From: Anaerolineales bacterium
GTDB taxonomy: Bacteria; Chloroflexota; Anaerolineae; 4572-78; J111
DNA length: 64,000 nt
Assembly (NCBI GenBank): GCA_020634855.1
Contig: JACKAU010000006.1
Location: 372,001 to 436,000 of the forward strand
Direction: 5' to 3'
Shown here piece by piece: positions 1 to 8,830 of this stretch. Below the pieces are notes generated by a model. It did no database searches and had not been told where the DNA came from. It saw only the letters and a list, made by a program, of their open reading frames with translations. Positions within the stretch are counted from its first letter, which is position 1, and every line of letters starts with the position of its first letter. The translations under genes were made by a program, and so were the position numbers.

Positions 1-872
1 TGGTAGGCGCTCACATACAATTCATCCTTGCTTCGACACAGCACCACCGCTGCGTGATCGTAGTGGATTAATCGATCCAAATATTTCAGTGAAATCGTGG
101 CGATATGGTGAATATCAAGCGATTTGGTTAGCTCTAGATGAGCCTCGCGCAGAACTTCGGCGGTGGAGCGGGCCCCCTGTTCGGACACAAACAGATCCGC
201 GTTTTGCAAGGCCAGCGCCACCTGAGTGGCCATCGCCGACAACAGTTCGAGGCGATCCTGATTGAGTTCGTCGTACTCATCACTCAACAGGGTCATAATC
301 CCCGACATTTTCTCATCGGCCAGCATCGGAACCGCTGCTGCCGAGCAAATGTCGTCGTCTAAACCGGGAATAGGCAGCCAATACTCGCTGCAATTTACAT
401 CGGGTAACGCGACAGCCTCTTTCGATTGAGCCGCCTGCCAGGCCAGCCCGTGCTGCAATCGCATTTCCGCCTTTTCCTGATAAAGTTGGCGAGCGGCTTC
501 ATTGTAACCGACCAAAGCTAACACCTGAAGCTGGCCGGTCTGTTCGTCGATGGCTAAAACCTCGCCACGCAAAATTGAGAGCGCCTCAGTAATCAACCCT
601 AATGCGTCCTGGGCCACGGCGATCGGATCGACAATCTTAACTAAGCTACGACTCAATTTGTAGAGCAGTTGTAAGTTTTCTTGTTCTTTTTTTAGCTGAC
701 TTAGGGTAGAAGTAAGATCGGGTTCGATTGGGGACGATGTTTCGGCGTTTTCGCCGTTTACTACCTGATGAGACTGAATTTTCTCATCAAGCTCTCCCAG
801 TTCTTGGGACGAGTGGTCGGCCTGTTCATTTGGAGGGGGCTTACGCTGCTGATCCATTTTATCAATGTTCAT
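1..872 (-). CDS. GAF-domain sensor protein, C-terminus outside the window
   Basis: The reverse strand is open from an ATG at 872 to the left edge, giving about 290 residues with no stop. Alternative in-frame starts are GTG at 875 and ATG at 857. After a charged, low-complexity N-terminus (about 50 residues) comes a short coiled segment and one full GAF-type domain (about residues 75-220, with the typical end AMATQVALALQNADLF), then the beginning of a second GAF. GAF domains bind small ligands or tetrapyrroles in histidine kinases, cyclases and phosphatases. The output domain lies beyond the window, so the protein could be any of these. No signal peptide or membrane segment is visible, so it is probably cytosolic. 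Confidence 0.75.
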   Translation of the reverse strand, partial: MNIDKMDQQRKPPPNEQADHSSQELGELDEKIQSHQVVNGENAETSSPIEPDLTSTLSQLKKEQENLQLLYKLSRSLVKIVDPIAVAQDALGLITEALSILRGEVLAIDEQTGQLQVLALVGYNEAARQLYQEKAEMRLQHGLAWQAAQSKEAVALPDVNCSEYWLPIPGLDDDICSAAAVPMLADEKMSGIMTLLSDEYDELNQDRLELLSAMATQVALALQNADLFVSEQGARSTAEVLREAHLELTKSLDIHHIATISLKYLDRLIHYDHAAVVLCRSKDELYVSAY

Positions 873-1070
873 CACTTATGGCATCGGCCTTCCACCGTTT
901 GGCCATTCGTTTATATTTTACCTTTTCATGTTCTTTTGGGCATCAATTATACTGCTATTTCTGTTGATGGAAAAGTACAGCCGGTAGGCGGCTCCTTATA
1001 AACGAGACAGTAGTAGAGTCATAGACATTTAACGAGTTCGATGTAACGCTTAAAAACCCCTTACTCACTT

Positions 1071-1115
1071 AACTCTACAAACTCTACAAACTCCATAAAC
1101 TCTACAAACTCTATT
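1071..1115. repeat. Five tandem 9-bp repeats (aactctaca type)
   Basis: Within the 412-bp gap between the divergent GAF gene and the PRC-barrel gene, five consecutive 9-mers of the form aactctaca occur, two of them with substitutions. The rest of 873-1284 holds no convincing gene; short frames there lack a ribosome binding site and coding character. Confidence 0.8.
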
Positions 1116-1284
1116 ATCCGCTCTAGCTACGCCAGGGCTAATTTCAAAGTCAATTAGAACTATCAAAGATAGCTCCGCTTGAACCTAATAATCGCCCGAA
1201 GTGGTATCGAGACTTGGCGTAGATCATGGTAACCTATAAGTAAGTAGGTAGTTTTAAGAATTAGAAAATAAAGGAGATATAAAA

Positions 1285-1644
1285 ATGACACATCATACTA
1301 AACCAGTTGTATTGTCTGCGACTTCAATTAATGGTGATAATGTAAAAAATGCTGATGGTGAGCATCTGGGCCATATCGAAGAATTGATGATCGATTTGGG
1401 GACGGGCAAAGTCGCTTATGTGGTTTTATCCTTTGGTGGGTTCTTGGGAATGGGCAATAAATTGTTTGCCATTCCGTGGGCTGCCTTTACCTTAGACGCG
1501 GAAAACAAAGAGTTCGTTCTCAATGTTAGCCAGGAAAAGCTCGAAAACGCACCCGGCTTCGATAAGAATAACTGGCCCGACATGACCAGCCGCGAGTGGG
1601 GCAGCGAGATTTACGACTATTACGAACACCAACCGCACTGGTAG
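1285..1644 (+). CDS. PRC-barrel domain protein
   Basis: A 119-residue protein with a PRC-barrel fold over residues 10-85 (the segment GEHLGHIEELMIDLGTGKVA followed by YVVLSFGGFLGMG is typical). PRC-barrel proteins occur in photosynthetic reaction centre H subunits, in RimM, and as small stand-alone stress or RNA-related proteins; the latter fits here. The ATG at 1285 follows an AAGGAGAT ribosome binding site at about 1270. It has no signal peptide or membrane helix. It is transcribed alone and followed at once by an intrinsic terminator. The specific role is unknown. Confidence 0.85.
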   Translation: MTHHTKPVVLSATSINGDNVKNADGEHLGHIEELMIDLGTGKVAYVVLSFGGFLGMGNKLFAIPWAAFTLDAENKEFVLNVSQEKLENAPGFDKNNWPDMTSREWGSEIYDYYEHQPHW

Positions 1645-1670
1645 ACCGATTCATCGATCATAAAGAAAAA

Positions 1671-1700
1671 GGGACGCATTGATAATGCGTCCCTTTTTTT
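1671..1700 (+). terminator. Rho-independent terminator after PRC-barrel gene
   Basis: A perfect 10-bp stem (gggacgcatt / aatgcgtccc) with a 3-nt loop is followed by seven T. It lies 26 bp after the PRC-barrel stop codon. Confidence 0.9.
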
Positions 1701-1789
1701 GGTTAAATTAGCTTGTCATTCATGCGGAAAAATACAAGGCAAACTTAAGTTTGTCGACAAACCCCACTTTTTGAGAAGTCCCTTTCAAG

Positions 1790-2722
1790 TTATTTTGGTG
1801 TGCCAAACCGTATTGTATAGCCGTTGCAATCCTTAATATCAAACTCCCGCATGCCCCAGGGATAATCGGCAATCCGGCGCTGAATATGAACCCCGTTGGC
1901 CCGATATTGCTGGTACAAGGCATCGATATTAGGGCCGACAAAAATGTATAATACCACTGCTGAGTTATGACTCTCAGGCGTGGCAGCGGTGGCCGATAAT
2001 TGGATCTTAACCCCTTCGGTTGACCATTCGCCTTGAGAGACGGCCCCGTGAAAGGGCGGATTGCCATACATAAAATCGATCCGGAAGCCCAGCTTGTCCC
2101 GATAATATTCCGCCGTCGATTGGACATCACTGACGCTGAGAACCGGTTGGAGCGTATAGAAATGATTGTGACTCTGGTTAGGTTCGACAACCTCTTGCTC
2201 CGACTGCCACTCTTCGGCCCGAAGGCCGTACACAATTTTGTCATGAGCCGTCTGGTGATGCCAATATTTTTGCCGGAAGCGCCCCCGGCGGAGGAAGCCC
2301 ACCTCCTGGGCCAGCCTTTGCGAAGCCAAATTATTCTCGTTAATCCATAACTCAACCCGATCCAACTTCAATTTTTCAAAGCCGTAGGTCAAGGCGGCGC
2401 TGACCGCCTCCCGCATATAGCCCCGCTGCCAATAATTGGGGTGGAGAATGTACCCCATCCCCGGTATGCCCGGATTGCCTAAGTAACCCACCAGACCGAT
2501 GACGCGATCCGCTTCCGGGAGGAAAATTGACCACCAAGAGGCGTCCGGCTGCATAAAAGATTCAATCATCTCTCCGGTATCGGTCGCGCTTTCATGCTGC
2601 GGTGTATCCCAAAAGGTCATCGCTTCCGGATGGCTAAATATTTGAAATAAATCGGCCGTATGATAGATTTTGACCGGCTCCAGGATGAGCCGCTCTGTTT
2701 TAATACGTCTGGTTTGTTCCAT
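1790..2722 (-). CDS. GNAT N-acetyltransferase fused to VOC/glyoxalase-like domain
   Basis: A 310-residue two-domain protein. Residues 1-175 are a RimJ/RimL-type GNAT acetyltransferase (TERLILEP start, GYILHPNYWQRGYMREAV acetyl-CoA loop, NENNLASQRLAQEVGF). Residues 185-308 are a vicinal-oxygen-chelate domain of the glyoxalase/bleomycin-resistance type (PVLSVSDVQSTAEYYRDKLGF near its start, KDCNGYTIRFG at its end). It probably acetylates an amine or a ribosomal/antibiotic substrate, with the VOC part binding a small molecule; both substrates are unknown. It lies 37 bp downstream of the PfkB kinase gene on the same strand, so the two are likely co-transcribed. A GAGG motif precedes the ATG. Confidence 0.85.
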   Translation of the reverse strand: MEQTRRIKTERLILEPVKIYHTADLFQIFSHPEAMTFWDTPQHESATDTGEMIESFMQPDASWWSIFLPEADRVIGLVGYLGNPGIPGMGYILHPNYWQRGYMREAVSAALTYGFEKLKLDRVELWINENNLASQRLAQEVGFLRRGRFRQKYWHHQTAHDKIVYGLRAEEWQSEQEVVEPNQSHNHFYTLQPVLSVSDVQSTAEYYRDKLGFRIDFMYGNPPFHGAVSQGEWSTEGVKIQLSATAATPESHNSAVVLYIFVGPNIDALYQQYRANGVHIQRRIADYPWGMREFDIKDCNGYTIRFGTPK

Positions 2723-2759
2723 TTATTGCCTCAGGTTAAGTTCGGTAAGCCCAACAAAC

Positions 2760-3656
2760 TCAAATCGATAAATTCTCTGCCAAAAATTTAACAACGGCTG
2801 TTCGATTAGGCAAGCCGGACCGCGCCCCCATTTTGGTACAGGTCAAAGCAGCCACAGCGCTCGAAAATTTGAGCGTTTCCGGCCACGCTTTATTTTGAGC
2901 CAGACACAGCGCAAACGCGCCGTGAAACGCATCGCCCGCTCCGGTCGTGTCGATGGCGTTGACCGGGTAGGCCGATAAATGGCCGTGGTCTACTACGGTC
3001 TGCCACAACAGCCCCTGAGCGCCCAACGTAATAACCACGTTAGGGTTGTTCTCGACCAATTTAGGCAAGGCCGACTCGACGCTGGCTGCCCCGGTAAAGT
3101 CCAGCGCAAATTTCTCCGAGCAGACCAGATAATCCACCTGATCGGCTAAAGCGAGGGTGCCCCGATGAACCGATCCGGCATCGAGCACGGTTTGACTACC
3201 GTGGGTTTTGGCTTGCTGCAAGGCCATCAGCGATAGCTCCGGCTCGTGTCCGTCGAACAACATAACTTTGGCCCGCACCGACGTAAAATCGATACTATCG
3301 GCCGGTAGAGGGGCAGCCGCGCGATAATTGATCAAGGCTCGCTCGCCGTTGGGTTTGGCCAGCACGGCCGATAGGGGGGTAGCTTGGGAACCACGGATGA
3401 TGAAATCCGTGTTGACTTGGTCGGCCTTGAGTTCAGCCAGATGCCGGTCGCCGAAAACGTCCGCGCCAAGATAGCCGGCATAGGCCGCTGTTCCCTCCAA
3501 GCGAGTCACGACAACGGCGGCATTCGCAGCCGGCCCGCCGCCGCATGCCCAGAGCGCCTCGGCGACCATCTTTTCATCAGAGGTTGGGTGGGCAGGAACC
3601 GCGAATGTCAGATCGAACGACGAGGCCCCCACGCAGAGTACGTCAAGATTAATCAT
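2760..3656 (-). CDS. PfkB-family carbohydrate (ribokinase-like) kinase
   Basis: A 298-residue ribokinase/PfkB-family kinase. The N-terminal glycine motif (CGGGPAANAAVVVTRL, about residues 38-53) and the C-terminal signature with the catalytic aspartate (DTTGAGDAFHGAFAL, about residues 238-252) are both intact. Members phosphorylate sugars, nucleosides or ketohexoses with ATP. The sequence resembles the sulfofructose/fructose-type branch more than ribokinase, but the substrate is not decided by sequence. It is the first gene of a probable two-gene operon with the GNAT-VOC gene. Confidence 0.85.
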   Translation of the reverse strand: MINLDVLCVGASSFDLTFAVPAHPTSDEKMVAEALWACGGGPAANAAVVVTRLEGTAAYAGYLGADVFGDRHLAELKADQVNTDFIIRGSQATPLSAVLAKPNGERALINYRAAAPLPADSIDFTSVRAKVMLFDGHEPELSLMALQQAKTHGSQTVLDAGSVHRGTLALADQVDYLVCSEKFALDFTGAASVESALPKLVENNPNVVITLGAQGLLWQTVVDHGHLSAYPVNAIDTTGAGDAFHGAFALCLAQNKAWPETLKFSSAVAALTCTKMGARSGLPNRTAVVKFLAENLSI

Positions 3657-3732
3657 AAGTATGGCGTTATTTTAACACTAGGGGCGACATCAAAAAAATA
3701 AGGAGAAGATTTTGAGAAAACCGATGGTACGC

Positions 3733-3759
3733 AAAAAAGGCGAGAGCTATGCCCTCGCC
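3733..3759 (-). terminator. Rho-independent terminator for secreted coiled-coil gene
   Basis: On the reverse strand a 6-bp stem (ggcgag / ctcgcc) closes a 9-nt loop and runs into six T. It lies 28 bp beyond the stop codon of the gene at 3788-4294. Confidence 0.75.
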
Positions 3760-3787
3760 TAGACTGATGCCTTGCCGCTGTCTAACC

Positions 3788-4294
3788 CTACCGATTAAGG
3801 CGTTTATCCTGGCGGTAATCGCGTACAGCCTGACGTAAGTCTTGGGCGCCAATTCGCAGCGCCTGATTGGCGTCTTGGAACGCGCGATTGGCTGTTTCCA
3901 GCGTCTCTCGGGCTTGCTGGGGGTCGGTTACTTGACCGTCTTCATCATAGCCGGCTTTTTCATCAAGGGCTTGGGCGGCCTCGTCGTAGTTAGCCTGGGC
4001 CTCGACGATTTTAGCACGGAAATCGACCAAGGCATCTTCCATCTCCTTTGTCTCATTGCCGGCGGCCTGCTCGTCTTGAATGTATTCCTCAACCAGGTCG
4101 GCCGCAGCGGTGATATTTTCGATACGATCGCCAAGGGCATCTAAACGGATAAGTGCTCGCTTCAAGCCATACTCCAACTGGCTATAATCTCGTTCCGGGG
4201 TTTGGGCAGCGGCCGGACTAACCCAGACGCCGACCAAGAACATCATGGCGACAATTACCAAAAGCGATTTAGCAACAATAGAGAGTGATTTCAT
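3788..4294 (-). CDS. Secreted alpha-helical (coiled-coil) protein of unknown function
   Basis: A 168-residue protein with a clear signal peptide (MKSLSIVAKSLLVIVAMMFL core, cleavage after SPAAA around residue 31) and a mature part that is almost entirely charged amphipathic helix (LDALGDRIENITAAADLVEE; NRAFQDANQALRIGAQDLRQ). It is probably exported to the cell surface or periplasm-like space. I chose the ATG at 4294, 10 bp after an AAAGGA site; a TTG at 4303 is in frame but too close to that site. No catalytic motif is visible. It is a single-gene unit with its own terminator. Confidence 0.75.
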   Translation of the reverse strand: MKSLSIVAKSLLVIVAMMFLVGVWVSPAAAQTPERDYSQLEYGLKRALIRLDALGDRIENITAAADLVEEYIQDEQAAGNETKEMEDALVDFRAKIVEAQANYDEAAQALDEKAGYDEDGQVTDPQQARETLETANRAFQDANQALRIGAQDLRQAVRDYRQDKRLNR

Positions 4295-4499
4295 CGTGAC
4301 CAATTCCTTTCAAGTTACAAATGGTTGATTTATTTGAGTTGGTCACAGAATAAAACCAAAATGTTATGTGGCTGTTCTCAAAATGTAAAATTTTTGCAAA
4401 ATCATCGCCTAGATATTACGGATGCAGCCTATTCTGCACACAATGCCGATTATGCCGATTAATCGATAAAAATGCCCACAAATCGGTCAATTTACCCCC

Positions 4500-4528
4500 T
4501 TTACATTCTGCATAATATGCAGTATAAT
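4500..4528 (+). promoter_or_regulatory. Consensus promoter with a 15-bp palindrome filling the spacer
   Basis: TTTACA (4500-4505) and TATAAT (4523-4528) are 17 bp apart. The spacer contains the perfect inverted repeat ctgcata-a-tatgcag (4508-4522), which abuts the -10 box. A repressor bound there would block RNA polymerase. The gene just downstream encodes a DNA-binding PocR-type regulator, so autoregulation is a reasonable inference. Confidence 0.7.
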
Positions 4529-4563
4529 GTATTTGTAATTTATTTCACAAACAGGAGCGCCCA

Positions 4564-5331
4564 ATGATAGATATGCTCACCGCGAAAGATATGCAGCGCT
4601 TACTGCAAGTTGACCGCTCAACGATTTATCGGATGGCCGAGGCCGGCCGGCTGCCGGCCATCAAAGTTGGCAAACAGTGGCGATTCCCCAGCGATCAGGT
4701 TGATTACTGGCTGAACGGGCAGACCACGGCCACAGCGCCCGCACCGCTCCCGGCCGTTGATCCAGCTCCGGTCGGCGATTTGGCCGGCTTGCTGCCACTC
4801 GATTGTGTACAGCTTATCCAAGACTCCTTTGCCGAGTTGCTAAGGGTGATGCTCGTCGTCACCGATTTAGACGGCAACCCCATTACCCAAGTGAGCCAGC
4901 CCACCCCTTTTTACAATTTGCTGGCTGAAACCAGCCACGGGCATCAGGTTTGTCAGGAAACGTGGCGGGTGTTAGGTCAAACCCCGGCCTTGAAACCGCG
5001 TTTTGCGCCAACGCTGGCCGGGCTGCTGTGCGCTCGGGCGCTGGTGCGCCATGGCAATGAGCTAAAAGGGATGATCATCGCGTTCGGCATTGCACCGGGG
5101 GAGTGGCCGCCGGATGCCGCCGCCATAAGCGAGTTAGCCCAATTTCTGGACGTCGATCCGGCTTCGCTGGATCACGCCTTCGAGGCTGTCACCCGATTGA
5201 CCGTTGCTGAGCAGGAACGCGTCTTAACCACCCTCCAGCACATCGCCGATATCCTGGCCCACATCGTGACCGAACGATCGGTGCTGCTGGGGCAATTGGC
5301 TGCGTTGGATAGCGGGAAGACAACGGGTTAG
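4564..5331 (+). CDS. Excisionase-type HTH regulator with PocR sensory domain
   Basis: A 255-residue regulator. Residues 4-52 are a MerR/excisionase-like helix-turn-helix (LTAKDMQRLLQVDRSTIYRM, then GRLPAIKVGKQWRFP). A Pro/Ala linker follows, and residues 75-250 form a PocR-type ligand-binding domain (DLDGNPITQVSQPTPFYNLL; CARALVRHGNELKGMIIAFG). PocR domains sense small hydrocarbon-derived ligands in propanediol utilisation and related regulators. The ATG at 4564 follows an AGGAG site. It is preceded by a strong promoter with an embedded palindrome and followed, 115 bp later, by the large FAD/Fe-S oxidoreductase gene, a plausible target. Confidence 0.85.
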   Translation: MIDMLTAKDMQRLLQVDRSTIYRMAEAGRLPAIKVGKQWRFPSDQVDYWLNGQTTATAPAPLPAVDPAPVGDLAGLLPLDCVQLIQDSFAELLRVMLVVTDLDGNPITQVSQPTPFYNLLAETSHGHQVCQETWRVLGQTPALKPRFAPTLAGLLCARALVRHGNELKGMIIAFGIAPGEWPPDAAAISELAQFLDVDPASLDHAFEAVTRLTVAEQERVLTTLQHIADILAHIVTERSVLLGQLAALDSGKTTG

Positions 5332-5446
5332 CTTTATCGGGCGATAAGTTCAAACCTGTCGCCTGCGAAAAAATATAAAAACAAATTCATTTATAAATGA
5401 CCCATTTACACCTTACTCACCGTCGAGTGGAAGGAGAATATCAACG

Positions 5447-8400
5447 ATGAACGCCCAAAAACAGGCTTTTCTTGAAGAAAAATTTGGTAGTCGCGTCAGT
5501 TTTAATTCTATCGAACGCAAAATGTACAGCCACGACATCGCGGCAATGCCCAATCTGGTCAAACCGCTGATCGGCAACACTATCCCCGAGGCCGTAGTCC
5601 AGCCCAAAACCGAAGCCGAACTGGCCGAACTGGTTCGGTGGGCTTATAGTCAAAATATCCCCCTAACGCCGCGCGGCAAGGCATCGTCCGGCTACGGCGG
5701 CGTCATTCCTATCAAAAAGGGGTTGGTGATCGATTTCTATTACCTGAAAAATGTCTTGACCATCGACGCTGAGGCCCAAACCGTCACTGTCGAACCGGGG
5801 ATCACCTGGGAGCAACTCGATAAGCGACTCAAGCTGGAAAACCTGACCCTCCGCCTTTATCCGACCAGCTACCCGTCGTCGAGCGTCGGCGGCTGGCTGG
5901 CGCAGGGCGGCGCCGGCATTGGCAGTTTCGAGTACGGCTACTTCCGGGAGAACGTCGTTTCGGCCAAAGTCGTTTTGCCGACCGGCGACGTCCGCGAGTT
6001 CAGCGGGGCCGATCTGGAGCTGATCGCCGACGCCGAAGGCATCACCGGCTTCATTAGCCAGGTGACGCTGCGGGTGCAGCCGCTCGAAGCGCTCGATGTG
6101 GTGGCCATCGCCTGCCCATCGCCCGATAAGCTACAGAATTTTGTCGATGGCTTGATCGTGGCCAATCTGCCGATCTGGTCGCTGGTCTTCATCAACCCGC
6201 GTATGGCCGAAATGAAAAACCGCGCGCCGCTGATGGAACACGCCGGTCATCCGGTTGAAGAGCGGGTTATTTTACCGGCGGCCTACATCTTGACGCTCGC
6301 TTTCCGGGCCGAAGACGCCGCCCAAGTTCGCGCCACGCTGCCCGACCTGCTGCATCTGGGCGAGGCCGAAATCCTCAGCGATCGTATCGCCGAGCACGAG
6401 TGGCATCACCGGTTTAAGCTAATGGTGGTCAAACGGTTAGGGCCGTCACTGGTGCCGTCGGAAGTAATTGTGCCGCTCAAAAATCTGAGCACGGTGTTGG
6501 GCGAAATCGAACACAAAGTGGACCAACCGGTCGTAAAGGAAGGCGTTATCATCCGCGACGGACCCAACGGCGAACCGGAAGTGGTTATCTTGGGCTTTAT
6601 TCCCAGCGATCAGCGCAAATTCAGCTACAACTTTGTTTTTGGTCTGGTCTTGACCATCATCAAGATCGCCGAAAAAAATGGCGGTCGTCCCTACTCAACC
6701 GGGTTGTATTTCTCGAAGAAGGCGAACGAGGTGCTGGGCAAGGCCAGAGCCGACAAACTCCGCCAATTCAAAGCTCGGGTTGACCCGAAGGGGCTGCTCA
6801 ATCCGGGCAAGGTCATCGGCAACGGGCTGATGGGCAGCCTGCTTAACCTGGCCGGCACAGTCGAGCCGCTCATTCGCCCCTTTGGCAACTCGGTCATCAC
6901 CCAGGTTGGCGAGCGCACCGAGGAGCCGGTGCGCGACATCCCGGCCGATATCGCCTGGTATGCCTACGCCTGTTCGCAATGCGGTTACTGCATCGATGAG
7001 TGCGATCAGTTTTACGGACGCGGCTGGGAGAGCCAAAGCCCACGCGGCAAATGGTTCTGGCTACGCGAATACATGGAGGGGCGAGAGGATTGGAACCAGC
7101 AGATGGTCGATACCTTCCTATCCTGCACCACCTGCGAAATGTGCAATCTGCGCTGCTCGGCGGCGCTGCCCATCGAGCCGTCGTGGTTGAAACTGCGCGG
7201 CCAACTCGTCGAAGAAAAAGAGATGATGACCTTCCCGCCCTTTGAAATGATGGCCTCGGCCTTGGAGTCGCAGGGCAACATTTGGGCCGGCTATCGCGAT
7301 AATCGCAGCGACTGGTTCCCCGAGGAACTGGAGGAGTCGCACGGTCCCGGCCATCAATCCAAGAACGTCTATTTCGCCGGCTGCACAGCCAGCTATGTGG
7401 AGAACGATATCGGGATCGGTACAGTCAAACTGCTCGATGCGGCGGGGGTCGATTTCACCTATCTGGGTGAAGCCGAAAATTGCTGCGCCACGCCGATGCT
7501 GGTAGCCGGCAAGTGGGAGCTATTTGCCGACACGATGAAGAAAAATATTCAGGCCGTCAAGGACGCCGGGGCCGATACCGTCATCGCCTCCTGTCCGGCC
7601 TGCGATATGATGTGGCGGCAGGTCTATCCGCAGTGGGCTGAGAAATTGGGCATCGAGTACGGCATCACCGCCAAACATTACAGTGAGGTCATCAGCGAGA
7701 AGATCGCTGCCGGCGAATTTAAGTTCCCGGAGAACAATATGCCCAACTGCACCGTCACCTGGCACGACTCGTGCCATATTGGCCGGGCATCGGGCGTATT
7801 CGAACCGCCGCGAGACGTGATCAAAGCGATCCCCAACGTCAACTTTGTCGAGATGACCCACAACCGGCAGACGGCTCACTGCTGCGGTTCGGTGTTGACC
7901 CTGCTCAAGGAGCCGCAAATAGCTCACGATATCGGCAAGACGCGGCTGGATGAAGCCGTCGAGGTGGGGGCCGATAAGGTGCTGGCGTTGTGTCCTTGCT
8001 GCGAGTTCCAACTGCGGGTCAGCGCGCAGAAACGGGAATCGCCCATCGAGGTCGTTGATCTGGCCCATTTTACCGCCGAAGCGCTGGGTATCGACCTACC
8101 CGATCCCCACCCCGAAGTGCGGGCGCAGTGGGCTGTCTTCGAAAAGATGATCCTGCTGATGACGCCGGAAGGATTCGCAGAGTTGATGGGTACGATGTGG
8201 CCGGAGTTGATCGACGCCATGCCGTACGGTATGGGGCCGATGATGCGCAAGATGGGCAAAATTCCCGGCTCGCTAGAAGCGATGAAGCCGATGTTCCCGG
8301 TGCTGTTCCCGCGCCTGCTACCGAAAATGATGCCCAAAGTGATGCCGGTCATGCTGGAGCGGGTTAAGGAGCGCATCCCGATGCCGGACTACATGGCCGA

Positions 8401-8515
8401 GCAAATGCCGGCCCTGATGCCGCAGGTGATGGATAATTTAATGCCGCACATGATCGATGATGTGGTGCCGTTGGTAACCCCGTCGATGATTGATTATTTG
8501 CACAGTAAAAATTAG
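5447..8515 (+). CDS. FAD-linked oxidase fused to Fe-S/CCG reductase with Met/Pro-rich tail
   Basis: A 1022-residue fusion. Residues about 40-480 are a GlcD/D-lactate-dehydrogenase-type FAD oxidase (PRGKASSGYGG; SSSVGGWLAQGGAGIGSFEY). Residues about 505-600 carry two CxxCxxC Fe-S motifs (CSQCGYCIDEC, CTTCEMCNLRC). Residues about 640-870 hold two CCG domains (ENCCATPM, CPACDMMW, AHCCGSVL, CPCCEF) as in GlpC and heterodisulfide reductase HdrD. It likely oxidises a 2-hydroxy acid and passes electrons to quinone or thiol carriers. The last 130 or so residues are extremely rich in Met and Pro (over 20 Met) and are not part of either family as I know it. An AAGGAG site precedes the ATG. Confidence 0.85.
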   Translation: MNAQKQAFLEEKFGSRVSFNSIERKMYSHDIAAMPNLVKPLIGNTIPEAVVQPKTEAELAELVRWAYSQNIPLTPRGKASSGYGGVIPIKKGLVIDFYYLKNVLTIDAEAQTVTVEPGITWEQLDKRLKLENLTLRLYPTSYPSSSVGGWLAQGGAGIGSFEYGYFRENVVSAKVVLPTGDVREFSGADLELIADAEGITGFISQVTLRVQPLEALDVVAIACPSPDKLQNFVDGLIVANLPIWSLVFINPRMAEMKNRAPLMEHAGHPVEERVILPAAYILTLAFRAEDAAQVRATLPDLLHLGEAEILSDRIAEHEWHHRFKLMVVKRLGPSLVPSEVIVPLKNLSTVLGEIEHKVDQPVVKEGVIIRDGPNGEPEVVILGFIPSDQRKFSYNFVFGLVLTIIKIAEKNGGRPYSTGLYFSKKANEVLGKARADKLRQFKARVDPKGLLNPGKVIGNGLMGSLLNLAGTVEPLIRPFGNSVITQVGERTEEPVRDIPADIAWYAYACSQCGYCIDECDQFYGRGWESQSPRGKWFWLREYMEGREDWNQQMVDTFLSCTTCEMCNLRCSAALPIEPSWLKLRGQLVEEKEMMTFPPFEMMASALESQGNIWAGYRDNRSDWFPEELEESHGPGHQSKNVYFAGCTASYVENDIGIGTVKLLDAAGVDFTYLGEAENCCATPMLVAGKWELFADTMKKNIQAVKDAGADTVIASCPACDMMWRQVYPQWAEKLGIEYGITAKHYSEVISEKIAAGEFKFPENNMPNCTVTWHDSCHIGRASGVFEPPRDVIKAIPNVNFVEMTHNRQTAHCCGSVLTLLKEPQIAHDIGKTRLDEAVEVGADKVLALCPCCEFQLRVSAQKRESPIEVVDLAHFTAEALGIDLPDPHPEVRAQWAVFEKMILLMTPEGFAELMGTMWPELIDAMPYGMGPMMRKMGKIPGSLEAMKPMFPVLFPRLLPKMMPKVMPVMLERVKERIPMPDYMAEQMPALMPQVMDNLMPHMIDDVVPLVTPSMIDYLHSKN

Positions 8516-8582
8516 CGACGCACAACGGCTATTTATAGACAAAGTGATGATAATCACGCTGCATAGGTAAAATTTAAAAACT

Positions 8583-8613
8583 AAAAGGCGAGAAGAAATT
8601 CTCGCCTTTTTTT
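8583..8613 (+). terminator. Rho-independent terminator after FAD/Fe-S oxidoreductase
   Basis: A 12-bp perfect stem (aaaaggcgagaa / ttctcgcctttt) with a GAAA loop and a T run. The remaining gap to 8830 (315 bp in all between genes) is AT-rich, with no gene visible. Confidence 0.9.
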
Positions 8614-8830
8614 GTCCGGCAACATTGGACCTGTCATCAAGATAAGGTTTTGGCCGGATAATCGACCGGATTGGTCTGGTGATATTCTATTTTTGATTTT
8701 TTACAGATTTTATACAGATTTACCACCGATTTAAGACAAATTGACTTTACAATGGCGCTATTATTGTCTTCTGATAATTAACCATTAAACGTAACCAAGA
8801 TTCTCCTGGATCGATATTTCAGAAGAGAAA

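Noticed and set aside
1720..2355. 211-codon frame on the reverse strand overlapping the GNAT-VOC gene
   Set aside because: Shadow of the real gene in another frame; basic, low-complexity product without family features.
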